A DNA stretch of 40,869 nucleotides, taken from assembly GCA_023428785.1 (NCBI GenBank), contig JAEYWU010000043.1, forward strand, positions 1-40,869. Reading direction: 5' to 3'. The first letter of the stretch is position 1, and the number at the start of each line of letters is the position of its first letter. Positions 23,885 to 32,087 of this stretch are shown here, piece after piece. The stretch comes from Pseudomonadota bacterium. Its GTDB lineage: Bacteria; Pseudomonadota; Alphaproteobacteria; Caulobacterales; Caulobacteraceae. A program made the translations under genes and the position numbers. The notes under the pieces are model-generated. The model was given only the letters and a program-made list of their open reading frames with translations, was not told where the DNA came from and did no database searches.

Positions 23885-24680
23885 AGGCGCGCTCCAGCAC
23901 ATAGTCGCCCGGCTCGGCGTTCGAGCCTTCCTTGAGACCGAAGGTCTCAAGCAGTTCGCCCGCTTCCTTGATCATGGCCATGGACCCGCACAGCATGACC
24001 CGGTCACGCTCAGGCGAGAAGCCTTCCGGCAGGCCCAGGTCGCGGAACAGGTCGCCCGACTTGATGCGGTCGGTGATCCGGCCAGGCGTCTCGAAATCTT
24101 CGCGCGTCACCGTCGGATAGTATGTCAGCTGGGCCTTCGCCTCATCGCCGATCAGCGGGTCGTCATGGATCTCGCGCGTCCAGAAATCCCGATAGGCCAG
24201 GTCCTCGACGTTCCTGACCGTGTGGCACACGATCACCTGGCCGAAGCGCGAGTACGTCTCCGGGTCGCGCGCCACCGACAGCCACGGCGCCAGCCCCGTC
24301 CCCGTCCCGATCAGCCACAGCCGCTCGCCGCCGGTCAGGGCATCCAGCACCAGCGTCCCCGTCGGCTTTTTGCCCATCAGGACGGTGTCGCCCGCCTCGA
24401 TCTTCTGAAGCCGCGACGTCAGCGGCCCGTCCGGCACCTTGATCGAGTAGAACTCCAGCTCCTCGGCCCAGTTGGGCGAGGCGATCGAATAGGCGCGCAG
24501 GGTCGGCTTGGCGCCGTCCTCTCCCGGCAGGCCGATCATGACGAACTCGCCCGACCGGAACCGGAAGTCCTCGGGCCGGGCGATGGCGAACGAGAACAGG
24601 CTGTCGGTCCAGTGCCGGACCCACAGGACGGTCTGTTCGTGGAAGGGATTGGGGCGCGCGGGCTGCGCGGTGTCGCTCAT
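23874..24680 (-). CDS. fpr: ferredoxin--NADP+ reductase
   Basis: A 268-residue FAD enzyme that exchanges electrons between NADPH and ferredoxin or flavodoxin. The FAD motif RAYSIAS (about residue 62), the NADP-phosphate loop GTGTGLAPW, the CGS motif in VMLCGSMAMI, and a C-terminal YVLERAFVG are all diagnostic of the bacterial Fpr type. It is followed by and overlaps chorismate mutase. A short GGCGCC...GGCGCC hairpin lies just upstream in the leader (24681-24701). Confidence 0.93.
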   Translation of the reverse strand: MSDTAQPARPNPFHEQTVLWVRHWTDSLFSFAIARPEDFRFRSGEFVMIGLPGEDGAKPTLRAYSIASPNWAEELEFYSIKVPDGPLTSRLQKIEAGDTVLMGKKPTGTLVLDALTGGERLWLIGTGTGLAPWLSVARDPETYSRFGQVIVCHTVRNVEDLAYRDFWTREIHDDPLIGDEAKAQLTYYPTVTREDFETPGRITDRIKSGDLFRDLGLPEGFSPERDRVMLCGSMAMIKEAGELLETFGLKEGSNAEPGDYVLERAFVG

Positions 24681-24739
24681 GGCGCCGCGTCTTAAGGCGC
24701 CTATCGAAAATGGCTAGCCCCGAAGGGCCCGGACATCCC

Positions 24740-25207
24740 CTAGTCGCGCGGCGGACAGCCGTCGAAGGAGCCCATGCGCACCACTTCGACGTGGCGCACA
24801 TTCAGGTGCATGATCGGGTCCATCGACCGGCGGCCCATGCCGGTGAACAGGTCGATACGCTCGCCGCGAATGGCCGGGCCGGTGTCCGACACGTACCACA
24901 GGCCGTCATGGGTCCCGCCGCCCGGCAGGGGCAAGCCGACCGTGTCGGGGATGAAGATGACGCTGCGGCGCGGGGCCACCGAACGATCGGTCGCCGCCGT
25001 CCGCATCGGCACCGGCGCACAGCCCAGCGAGTCGCGCGGCCCGGCGCCGCCCCCGCCTTGGTGATAGAGGGTCACACGCATGTTCCAGTCCGGATCGCGC
25101 ACCTCGGCTGCGGCCAGCGGCGCCTGGTCGGCGACCTCGCTGGCCAGCGGGCCGGGCATTCCCAGCATCAGGGCCAACGCCATCAGGACGGAGGTGTGGT
25201 CGAACAT
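24740..25207 (-). CDS. exported 3D-domain protein
   Basis: A 155-residue protein with an N-terminal hydrophobic signal segment (VLMALALMLGMPGPLASE) and a C-terminal 3D-type double-psi barrel. The signs are LGC early in the domain and WYVSDTGPAIRGERIDLFTGMG, which carries the conserved Asp residues. Such domains occur in MltA-type lytic transglycosylases and cell-wall proteins, so a periplasmic role on peptidoglycan is possible but not shown. Its last residues have an added Cys. Divergent from the membrane protein gene at 25409; the 200 bp between shows no motif I trust. Confidence 0.7.
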   Translation of the reverse strand: MFDHTSVLMALALMLGMPGPLASEVADQAPLAAAEVRDPDWNMRVTLYHQGGGGAGPRDSLGCAPVPMRTAATDRSVAPRRSVIFIPDTVGLPLPGGGTHDGLWYVSDTGPAIRGERIDLFTGMGRRSMDPIMHLNVRHVEVVRMGSFDGCPPRD

Positions 25208-25408
25208 CGTTTCGTCTCGGGACCGTTGAAGGGCGCGGGGATAAACGGACTTCTCGGGCGAAAAAATGGCCGCCGAACCCAGGTCCGGCAACGCGGCGCC
25301 GTGTCGCTGCGGCGACACCACACCCGTCGCGCGAGAACCACCGAGACAACGGCCACGCCTGGCCGTCAAATGCGTTAGGGTTGATGAGCAGTCCCTGATG
25401 GAGGTCCC

Positions 25409-26089
25409 ATGCTGGTTTGGTGGTGGTGGATCATTCCCACCTTTCTGGGTTTCGTCGGCCTGGTGACCCTGGTCGCCGGGGCGGGCGCCTTCTTCGTTGG
25501 CCGGCCCTTCTCGGGCCTCCTGCGCATGATCGGCGGCGCGGGCGCGGGCGCGGCGGCGGCCTTCGTCGCCCTCGCCGGAATGAACGTCCAGTCCTACGCC
25601 CGCCTGACCTACGAGCGCCCGGTCGCCACCCTGACGCTGGAACAGGTCGGCCCCCAGCACTTCAACGCCACCCTCGACCTGCCCGAAGGCGTCGAGCCGC
25701 CGGCCGAGGCGCCGCCCGTCTATGAGATCTACGGCGACGAGTGGCGCGTTGAGGCGCGGGTCCTGAAATGGCGGCCCTGGGCCAACATCCTGGGACTGGA
25801 CAGCCAGTACCAGCTCGACCGCCTCTCGGGCCGCTACATCTCGACCGAGCAGGAGCTGAACGGCCGCCGCAGCGTCTATGACCTGCGTCCCGCAAGCCGC
25901 CTGGACCTCTGGGCTGTCGCCCGCGAACAGGAAATCCTCTCCGGCGCGGTCGACACCCTCTATGGCTCCGGCGCCGCCATGCCGATGGCTGACGGCGCCC
26001 GCTACGAGGTCTGGATCACCCAGTCCGGTCTGATCGCCCGAGCCGTGAACCCCCAGGCCGAACAGGCCTCCGCCGGAGGCTGGCGTTGA
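25409..26089 (+). CDS. membrane protein of unknown function
   Basis: A 226-residue protein with two N-terminal helices (about 5-30 and 38-58, the second rich in Gly/Ala) and a soluble domain of about 165 residues, probably periplasmic. WWWWI at the start is unusual. The domain has strand-rich segments such as VYEIYGDEWRVEARVLKWRPWANILGLDSQYQLDRLSGRY. I do not recognise it; similar proteins in the group carry vague efflux-like annotations that the sequence does not support. The start is firm (GGAGG upstream). Its stop overlaps the GST start (TTGA), so they are co-translated. Confidence 0.75.
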   Translation: MLVWWWWIIPTFLGFVGLVTLVAGAGAFFVGRPFSGLLRMIGGAGAGAAAAFVALAGMNVQSYARLTYERPVATLTLEQVGPQHFNATLDLPEGVEPPAEAPPVYEIYGDEWRVEARVLKWRPWANILGLDSQYQLDRLSGRYISTEQELNGRRSVYDLRPASRLDLWAVAREQEILSGAVDTLYGSGAAMPMADGARYEVWITQSGLIARAVNPQAEQASAGGWR

Positions 26090-26673
26090 GCCTGACCGTT
26101 TACGGCGACAGCCGGTCCGGAAACTGTCTCAAGGTTCGCTGGCTGCTCGACCGGCTGGATCTGGACTACGACTGGCTCGAGACCGACATCATGACGGGCG
26201 CGACCCGCATGCCGGACTTCCTCAGGCTGAATCCTGCAGGTCAGGTGCCGCTGGTCGTGCTCGAGGAGCGCCGCACCCTAGCCCAATCCAACGCCATCCT
26301 GATCCACTTCGGCGAGGGGACCGACCTGATTCCGGCCGACGCCTATGACCGCGCCCGGATGTTCGAATGGCTCTTCTGGGAGCAGTACAGCCACGAGCCC
26401 TATGTCGCCGTCGCGCGCTTTCGCATGGCCTACATGGGCGAGCCGCGGGAAGCGCTGGAGGCCCGGCTCGTCGAGCGCGGGAACGCGGCCCTGGATCGTC
26501 TGGAGCAGGCGCTGGCGGCTTCGGACTTTCTTGTGGGCGACACCCTGACGCTCGCCGACATCGCCCTGGTCGCCTACACGCGGGTCGCCCACGAAGGCGG
26601 CTTCGACCTGTCGCGCCGCCCCGCCGTCCGCGCCTGGATCAGCCGCGTCGAACAGGCCCTGCCGATCGCCTGA
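26086..26673 (+). CDS. glutathione S-transferase family protein
   Basis: A 195-residue two-domain GST. The thioredoxin-like half begins LTVYGDSRSGNCLKVRWLLDRL with the catalytic-position Ser, then PAGQVPLVVLEE with the cis-Pro, and QSNAILIHF which binds the glutathione gamma-Glu. The helical half has the DTLTLADIALVAYT N-capping motif. The TTG start (26086) has GGAGG ahead and overlaps the previous stop. Likely detoxification or a thiol-dependent reduction; substrate unknown. Confidence 0.9.
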   Translation: MSLTVYGDSRSGNCLKVRWLLDRLDLDYDWLETDIMTGATRMPDFLRLNPAGQVPLVVLEERRTLAQSNAILIHFGEGTDLIPADAYDRARMFEWLFWEQYSHEPYVAVARFRMAYMGEPREALEARLVERGNAALDRLEQALAASDFLVGDTLTLADIALVAYTRVAHEGGFDLSRRPAVRAWISRVEQALPIA

Positions 26674-26798
26674 GTCCCGTGCGGCGAGGCTTTCTTCGCC
26701 GGATCGAGGGAAAGCAGGCCCTGCCCCCCTGTGCGCTCGCCCAGGTGCACCCTGCGAGAGCTCCGACACTCATCATAGCGCCCATTGACCCGATATAA

Positions 26799-26930
26799 TC
26801 ACAGCATCTTGTAAATAATAAACGCCAACACCACGCCAAGAAACCATAATGCCGCAGCAACAATGTGTGATATTTTCGATTTCTGCCAGAAAAACTCAAA
26901 CCTCCCGCGCGTGAAATCTTGTTTTCTCAT
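26799..26930 (-). CDS. 43-residue single-pass membrane peptide in an AT-rich island
   Basis: ATG at 26930, stop at 26799. A basic, aromatic N-terminus (RKQDFTRGRFEFFWQKSK) is followed by one strong transmembrane helix (IVAAALWFLGVVLAFIIY) and a short KML tail, so the topology is probably N-in. The codons are AT-rich (AGA, AAA, ATA, TTA), unlike every neighbour, which points to transfer from another genome. The ribosome site is weak (CAGG). No family recognised. It lies in a 343-bp gap between the GST gene and a lipoprotein gene. Confidence 0.5.
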   Translation of the reverse strand: MRKQDFTRGRFEFFWQKSKISHIVAAALWFLGVVLAFIIYKML

Positions 26931-26984
26931 TAGCCTGTACAGCCCATCGAATTAGTATCCCCTCTGTTTGAAGTTAGAATTCAA

Positions 26985-27000
26985 GCTCGCCCAAGCGAGC
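26985..27000 (-). terminator. hairpin after the Cys-rich lipoprotein gene
   Basis: A perfect 6-bp stem GCTCGC/GCGAGC with tetraloop CCAA (TTGG on the minus strand) lies 17 nt past the stop of the lipoprotein gene, followed on the minus strand by TTGAATTCT. The U tract is poor, so this is a possible terminator. A related GCTCGC...GCGAG pairing is near 26737-26759. Confidence 0.4.
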
Positions 27001-27016
27001 AGACAAGCTTTCCGTC

Positions 27017-27391
27017 TCAATCGACGCAGAGTGCGGCGGTGACCTGACCGTCCTCCACATTGGCGAAGCAGCCACACGGATCACTCGTCGCCTGGCAGCG
27101 GCCGGTCACGGGGCCGCTGGACGGCTCCATGCTCTCAGCGCGGCAATCGCCCTGGCAGTCATCGCCGTCGCGGCAGGTCTGTCCGGCGTCGGAATAGGTC
27201 ACCACGCACTGCACCGATCCCATCCGGCACACCGGCCGCATGGTCCCGCCCGCCTCCTGGCACTGGCCGGCTGACATCTCGTGGAAGGGCACGGCCGGCG
27301 CGCTCTGACCGCCGTCCGAAACCGGATCCGCCGGCGTCACCGGAGTGCAGGCCATCAGGACAAGCAGGGCGAAAGCGGCCAGTGCGCGCAT
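27017..27391 (-). CDS. Cys-rich exported lipoprotein of unknown function
   Basis: A 124-residue protein. The signal ends in the lipobox LVLMAC with lipid Cys15. The mature part holds ten more Cys, enough for five disulfides, spread over a Gly/Asp-rich, probably compact domain (GQCQEAGG, RPVCRMG, QTCRDGDDCQGDC, DPCGCF). Similar spacing occurs in small extracellular domains, but I cannot name a family. The GGAGGAG ribosome site is strong. Single gene, divergent from the MHS transporter; the 145 bp between shows no clear operator. Confidence 0.75.
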   Translation of the reverse strand: MRALAAFALLVLMACTPVTPADPVSDGGQSAPAVPFHEMSAGQCQEAGGTMRPVCRMGSVQCVVTYSDAGQTCRDGDDCQGDCRAESMEPSSGPVTGRCQATSDPCGCFANVEDGQVTAALCVD

Positions 27392-27536
27392 GGGGTCTCC
27401 TCCGGACGAGCGTCCATCTGCCCGGTGAAAGGCGGCGCCATCAAGGCCGGTTCCCCGCTTGCCGGTCTTTCGGCGCCCTGCGATATCTGAGGCGGGAGGC
27501 CCGACCGGGGGACATCGGCGGGCCTGGGAGACATCG

Positions 27537-29201
27537 ATGACCGATCAGGCGAGCGCGCCCGCGCGCCAGGACCCTTCGCTTCGCACCGTCGTCGGGGCCT
27601 CGGCCGCCGGCACGGCGTTCGAGTGGTACGACTTCTTCATCTTCGGCTCGCTGACGACGATCATCGCCCGGCACTTCTACGCCGACGTCGGCGAGGCCAC
27701 CTCGTACATCCTGGCGCTCCTGACCTTCGGCGTCGGCTTCGTTGTCCGCCCGCTGGGCGCGCTGGTCTTCGGCTGGTTCGGCGACCGCACCGGCCGCAAG
27801 ACGACCTTCCTCGTCACCATCACCCTGATGGGTGTGGCCACGGTCCTGATCGGCATCGTGCCCGACTACGACGCCATCGGCATCTGGGCCCCCATCGCCC
27901 TGATCGTGCTGCGCATCCTTCAAGGCTTCGCCCTTGGCGGCGAATACGGCGGCGCCGCCATCTATGTCGCCGAGCACTCCCCGCGCGAGAAGCGCGGCTT
28001 CCTCACCGGCTGGATTCAGACCACCGCCGCCATGGGTTTGATGGGCGCCCTGATCGTCATCCTGATCGTCCGCTCGATCGTCGGGACCGAAGCCTTCGAC
28101 GAATGGGGCTGGCGCATCCCCTTCCTGCTGTCGGCTGTTCTTCTGGCGATCTCGCTCTGGATCCGCCTCAAGCTGAACGAGAGCCCCGCCTATCAGCGCA
28201 TGGAGGCCGAAAGCCACGCCCCCCGCGCGCCGTACAAGGAAGCCTTCGGCCAGTGGAAGAACCTCAAGGTGGTCCTCCTGGCGCTGGTGGCGATCATGTT
28301 CGCCCAAGGGGCCGTCTGGTACTGCGGCTACTTCTACACCCGGACCTTCATGGAGAAGTTCCTCAAGATCGACACCGCCACCGTCGACAGCCTGATCCTC
28401 GGCATCACCATCATCTCGGCCTTCCTCTACGTCTTCTTCGGCTGGCTGTCGGACAAGGTGGGCCGCAAGCCCATCATGCTCGGCGGCATGATCTTGATGC
28501 TGGTGACCATCTTCCCCGGCTTCCATGTCCTGGCCCAGGCCGGCAATCCGGCTCTGGCCGCGGCGCAGGAGCGCGCGCCCGTCAGCGTCATCGCCGACCC
28601 CGCCACCTGCTCGGTCCAGTTCGATCCCGTCGGCCGCGCGGCCTTCTCGACCTCGTGCGACATCGCCAAGAGCGTCCTCTCCAACGCCGGCGTCTCCTAT
28701 GAAAACGTCGCCGCTCCCGCCGGAACCGTCGCCCAGGTCCGCGTCGGCGACACCGTCGTTACGTCTGTCGAGGGGGCCGGCCTGTCGACTGCCGAGCTGG
28801 CCGCCGCCCGCACCGGGGTTCAGGGCGAGATCGCCGCCGCCCTCGCCTCGAACGGCTATCCGACCGCAGCCGACCCCGAGACCATCAACATCCCGGTCGT
28901 CTTTGGCGTCCTGCTGGTCTTCCTGATCGCCGCCACCGCCCTCTACGGCCCCCAGGCCGCGGCCCTGGTCGAGCTCTTCCCGACCCGCATCCGATACACG
29001 GCCATGAGCCTGCCCTACAACGTCGGCACCGGTTGGGTCGGAGGCCTCCTTCCCGCCGCCAGCTTCGCCCTCGTGGCCTGGCAGGGGAACATCTACTTCG
29101 GCCTCTGGTACACGGTCGTCTTCACCCTCATCGCGGCCCTGGCGACCTTCTTCTTCCTGCCGGAGACGAGGGGCCGGGATCTCGACGCCATCGAGACGTG
29201 A
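27537..29201 (+). CDS. MFS transporter, MHS family with a large periplasmic insert
   Basis: A 554-residue carrier. The MHS core is clear: GASAAGTAFEWYDFFIFG in helix 1, FGWFGDRTGRK in loop 2-3, LRILQGFALGGEYGGAAIY, and ELFPTRIRYTAMSLPYNVGTGW near the C-terminus. Unlike the 445-residue relative at 19069, about 110 residues (337-447) are inserted between two helices of the C-terminal half. The insert is hydrophilic with two Cys (ATCSVQF and TSCDIAK) that could form a disulfide outside. ATG 27537 has GGGAG upstream. Substrate unknown. Confidence 0.9.
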   Translation: MTDQASAPARQDPSLRTVVGASAAGTAFEWYDFFIFGSLTTIIARHFYADVGEATSYILALLTFGVGFVVRPLGALVFGWFGDRTGRKTTFLVTITLMGVATVLIGIVPDYDAIGIWAPIALIVLRILQGFALGGEYGGAAIYVAEHSPREKRGFLTGWIQTTAAMGLMGALIVILIVRSIVGTEAFDEWGWRIPFLLSAVLLAISLWIRLKLNESPAYQRMEAESHAPRAPYKEAFGQWKNLKVVLLALVAIMFAQGAVWYCGYFYTRTFMEKFLKIDTATVDSLILGITIISAFLYVFFGWLSDKVGRKPIMLGGMILMLVTIFPGFHVLAQAGNPALAAAQERAPVSVIADPATCSVQFDPVGRAAFSTSCDIAKSVLSNAGVSYENVAAPAGTVAQVRVGDTVVTSVEGAGLSTAELAAARTGVQGEIAAALASNGYPTAADPETINIPVVFGVLLVFLIAATALYGPQAAALVELFPTRIRYTAMSLPYNVGTGWVGGLLPAASFALVAWQGNIYFGLWYTVVFTLIAALATFFFLPETRGRDLDAIET

Positions 29202-29208
29202 GGTTCAT

Positions 29209-29226
29209 CCCCGCATCGAAGCGGGG
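29209..29226 (+). terminator. terminator hairpin of the MHS transporter
   Basis: CCCCGC-ATCGAA-GCGGGG, a perfect 6-bp GC stem 7 nt after the stop codon, followed by a looser T-rich stretch (CTTTTCTTCG) at 29235. Probable intrinsic terminator. Confidence 0.55.
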
Positions 29227-29247
29227 ACGAACCACTTTTCTTCGTCA

Positions 29248-29319
29248 CCCCGGACGAGCCGCGTCGCGGCGAAGATCCGGGGCCTAAACGCAGTCAGCGC
29301 CAGCAAGTTTAGGTCCCGG
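29248..29319. repeat. overlapping inverted repeats, intergenic palindromic element
   Basis: CCCCGGA (29248-29254) pairs with TCCGGGG (29276-29282) around an inner CCGCG/CGCGG hairpin. The right arm also belongs to a 13-bp inverted repeat, CCGGGGCCTAAAC (29277-29289) with GTTTAGGTCCCGG (29307-29319), one mismatch. The two structures exclude each other. The GTCACCCCGGACGAG...GATCCGGGG form is typical of dispersed alphaproteobacterial intergenic repeats. Confidence 0.65.
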
Positions 29320-29685
29320 CTCGCCGTTGCGCCGGAAAGGGTGCGGGCGCGGGAAAGATTTTCGTGGGCCTTTGTCCCCGGCGCCCCATGCCGGCTCTAT
29401 CCTTCACAGGTCTCCACCGCATGGAGAGGCGTCTCGGATCCAGACACCGAAGCGGCGGCGGGGATCGGTCGAGCGGGAAAGCTTGGGCGGAAGCGACGGA
29501 CTTGACCTCTGGTTGGTTGGCATCAGCGCGACTGGCCTTGTGGTGACGATGTCCGGCGTGGTCCAGGCGACTGGCCTCCAAGCCAATGGAGGCGCCCGGC
29601 GGGGGTCTGACCTCGCCGCCCGTCGCGGGCTGAGGATGGCTTGAGGGCGAACCGGGTCGAACACAGGTCGGAGGCGAAGTGGTCC

Positions 29686-29828
29686 TCCGGCTCCCGGCGA
29701 AAGAGCCCGGCGTGCCGTCCGCTCGTGTGAACCGACCGGGGGCGGCGCAGGACCTGCGCCGAAAACATCAGCGCGTCCTACGGCGAAAGCACGGACGCAT
29801 CCCAACGGTTCCCGGGCGAAAGGCCCGG
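29686..29828 (+). other. hairpin cluster, possible structured RNA
   Basis: Part of a 751-bp gap (29202-29952) with no credible gene. It holds a GGCTC/GAGCC hairpin (29689-29707), the 17-nt palindrome GGCGCAGG-A-CCTGCGCC (29744-29760), GCGTCC/GGACGC (29773-29798) and CCGGGC-GAAAG-GCCCGG (29812-29828). Three hairpins present the same GGCGAAAG sequence in or beside the loop. It does not match RNase P RNA, tmRNA or SRP RNA by the conserved blocks I know. ORFs here look like shadows. The remaining 29320-29685 holds nothing I can name. Confidence 0.35.
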
Positions 29829-29952
29829 CGCCGCCCCAACCTCTCCGTCTCTCCAGCCGCAAGCGGCGTGGAGCGCTGAACCACACCAGTGCTTTGCCGT
29901 TTCCCCTCGCACACCCTAAGAAGCCCCCAGTTCAAATCGCCGGGACCCCGAC

Positions 29953-31854
29953 ATGATCCGTCAGCTCCTCGTCTCCGCCGCGGCCGCTTCCCTGATGGCC
30001 GCCTGTTCAACCCTGCCGGAGACGGCGCCGACCCCGCCCACCGCCGAGGCCCCGCCGATGGTTCAGCTCGTCCGCGACGTCCATTCCTTCGCCCAGCCGA
30101 ACGAAGCGCGGGTGACCGATGTGGCGGTTGATCTCGACGCCGACTTCGCCCGCAAGGTTCTGTCGGGCACGGCAACCCTGACCATCGAGACGGCGCCCGA
30201 CGCCGACGAGATCATTCTCGACACGCGCGACCTGACGATCCGCGGCGTCACCGTGGACGGTCAGCCCGCCCAGTGGCGGCTGGGTGACGAGACCGAGTTC
30301 CTTGGTCGCCCCCTGTCGGTCTCCCTCACGCCCGGCGCGCGCACCGTCGTCGTCTCCTACGAGACCAGCCCCGACGCCGCCGCCCTCCAGTGGCTGTCGC
30401 CCGAACAGACCGCTGGCGGTCAGCATCCGTTCCTGTTCAGCCAGGGCCAGGCCATCCTGACCCGCACCTGGGTTCCCACCCAGGACAGCCCCGGCATCCG
30501 CCAGACCTATTCCGCGCGCATCACGGCTCCCGAAGCCCTGCGCGTGGTGATGAGCGCCGAAATGCTGACGCCGGAGGGCGAAGCCGCTGGTCCGGGCCGC
30601 CGCGCATGGCGCTTCCGCATGGATCGCCGCGTCCCGCCGTATCTGATGGCCCTGGGCGTCGGCGACATCGCCTTCGAAGCCACCGGTCCGCGCACCGGCG
30701 TCTTCACCGAACCCTCGACCCTTGAGGCCTCCGCCGACGAGATGGTCGATCTGGAAGCCATGGTCGAGGCGGCCGAGGGCCTCTACGGCGAATACCGCTG
30801 GGGCCGGTACGATCTCCTGATCCTGCCGCCGTCCTTCCCCTTCGGCGGCATGGAGAACCCCCGCCTCACCTTCGCCACCCCGACCATCATCGCCGGTGAC
30901 CGTTCGCTGGTGTCGCTCGTGGCCCACGAGCTGGCGCACAGCTGGTCCGGCAACCTGGTGACCAACGCCACCTGGGACGACTTCTGGCTGAACGAAGGCT
31001 TCACGGTCTACTTCGAGAACCGGATCATGGAGGAGGTCTACGGCCGCGAGCGCGCCATGATGGAGCAGGTGCTGGGCTGGGACAGCCTGACCGCGACCAT
31101 CGCCGACCTGCCGCCCGAGGACACCCATCTGCATCTGGATCTTGAGGGCCGCGATCCCGATGACGGCATGTCTGACGTCGCCTACGAGAAGGGCGCCTTC
31201 TTCCTGCGCACCATCGAGCAGACCGTCGGCCGCGAGCGCTTCGACGCCTATCTGCGCGGCTATTTCGACCGCTACGCCTTCCAGCCGATGACGACCGAAC
31301 TCTTCCTGCAGGACCTGCGTGACAACCTGATCCAGGGTGACGCCGCGCTCGAACAACGGCTGCAGATCAACGCATGGGTCTATGGCCCCGGCCTGCCGTC
31401 GAACGTGGTCGAGCCCCACTCCGAGGCCTTCGACCGCGTCGATGCGGTGGTTGCAGCCTACAACGCCTCAGGCGACGTCGCCGCTGTGCCGTGGGCCGAC
31501 TGGTCGACCCAGGAGCGCCTGCGTTTCATCGGCGAACTGCCCGAGGAGGTTCCGGCAGATCGTCTGGCCGCGCTGGACAGCGCGCTCGGCTTGTCGGCCA
31601 GCGGCAACTCCGAAGTCCTGTTCGCCTGGCTCATGGTGGCCGTCGAGAACCGCTACGAGCCGGCGCTCCCCGCGCTCGAGACCTTCCTGACCTCGATGGG
31701 CCGGCGCAAATTCGTCCTGCCGCTGTTCCAGGCCCTGTGGGATGAAGGCGACTGGGGCCAGCCGATCGCGACGCGGATCTACGCCCAGGCCCGCCCGGGC
31801 TATCACTCGGTCACTACCGGCTCCGTTGACCGGGTTGTCGGCGTTCCCGGGTGA
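29953..31854 (+). CDS. M1-family metallo-aminopeptidase, lipoprotein
   Basis: A 633-residue zinc aminopeptidase of the leukotriene-A4-hydrolase-like branch. The signal has a lipobox ending at Cys18 (SLMAAC), so it is a membrane-anchored periplasmic enzyme. An N-terminal beta domain (about 45-220) precedes the catalytic domain with the exopeptidase motif GGMENPRLTF and the zinc site His325-Glu326-x-x-His329 plus Glu348 (HELAH, then NEGFTVYFE). A helical C-terminal domain of the LTA4H type follows. It would trim N-terminal residues from periplasmic peptides. The stop overlaps the tusA GTG. Confidence 0.93.
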   Translation: MIRQLLVSAAAASLMAACSTLPETAPTPPTAEAPPMVQLVRDVHSFAQPNEARVTDVAVDLDADFARKVLSGTATLTIETAPDADEIILDTRDLTIRGVTVDGQPAQWRLGDETEFLGRPLSVSLTPGARTVVVSYETSPDAAALQWLSPEQTAGGQHPFLFSQGQAILTRTWVPTQDSPGIRQTYSARITAPEALRVVMSAEMLTPEGEAAGPGRRAWRFRMDRRVPPYLMALGVGDIAFEATGPRTGVFTEPSTLEASADEMVDLEAMVEAAEGLYGEYRWGRYDLLILPPSFPFGGMENPRLTFATPTIIAGDRSLVSLVAHELAHSWSGNLVTNATWDDFWLNEGFTVYFENRIMEEVYGRERAMMEQVLGWDSLTATIADLPPEDTHLHLDLEGRDPDDGMSDVAYEKGAFFLRTIEQTVGRERFDAYLRGYFDRYAFQPMTTELFLQDLRDNLIQGDAALEQRLQINAWVYGPGLPSNVVEPHSEAFDRVDAVVAAYNASGDVAAVPWADWSTQERLRFIGELPEEVPADRLAALDSALGLSASGNSEVLFAWLMVAVENRYEPALPALETFLTSMGRRKFVLPLFQALWDEGDWGQPIATRIYAQARPGYHSVTTGSVDRVVGVPG

Positions 31855-32087
31855 AGGTGATCGACGCGCGGGGCCATCGCTGTCCCACGCCCACCCTCAA
31901 ACTGGCCCGGGCGCTGCGTGAAGCCGCGCCCGGCGCTCAGCTCGAACTGATCGCGGACGACCCGATGGCCCGCATCGACGTGCCGCACTTTCTCAACCAG
32001 CAGGGCCACCGGCTGGAGTCCATCGAAGAAGAAGCGGCCGCCCTGCGCTTTCGCGTCACCAGAAGTGACGCGGTTCCGACAGGCTGA
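31851..32087 (+). CDS. tusA: TusA-family sulfur carrier protein
   Basis: A 78-residue carrier that holds sulfur as a persulfide for tRNA thiolation and cofactor synthesis. Cys11 lies in RCPTPTLK, the CPxP motif of the family, followed by the helix KLARALRE and strands around ADDPMARIDVPHF. The start is GTG 31851, overlapping the M1 peptidase stop (GTGA). Its last 32 nt overlap the 3' end of the convergent yihY-type gene. Confidence 0.9.
   Translation: MKVIDARGHRCPTPTLKLARALREAAPGAQLELIADDPMARIDVPHFLNQQGHRLESIEEEAAALRFRVTRSDAVPTG

Noticed and set aside
26799..26813. TACAAGATGCTGT shared by the 43-aa ORF and both copies of the 20.6-21.3 kb module
   Set aside because: A 13-base match among three sites is within chance for a 40-kb window, and the flanks do not align well.
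29404..29886. A 160-codon minus-strand frame in the 29.2-29.95 kb gap
   Set aside because: Arg/Pro-rich, no ribosome site, no domain, and it runs through several palindromes; treated as non-coding.
29320..29952. Possible RNase P RNA, tmRNA or SRP RNA
   Set aside because: The conserved GAGGAAAGTCCGG core, a tag-peptide frame and the SRP tetraloop block are absent on both strands.
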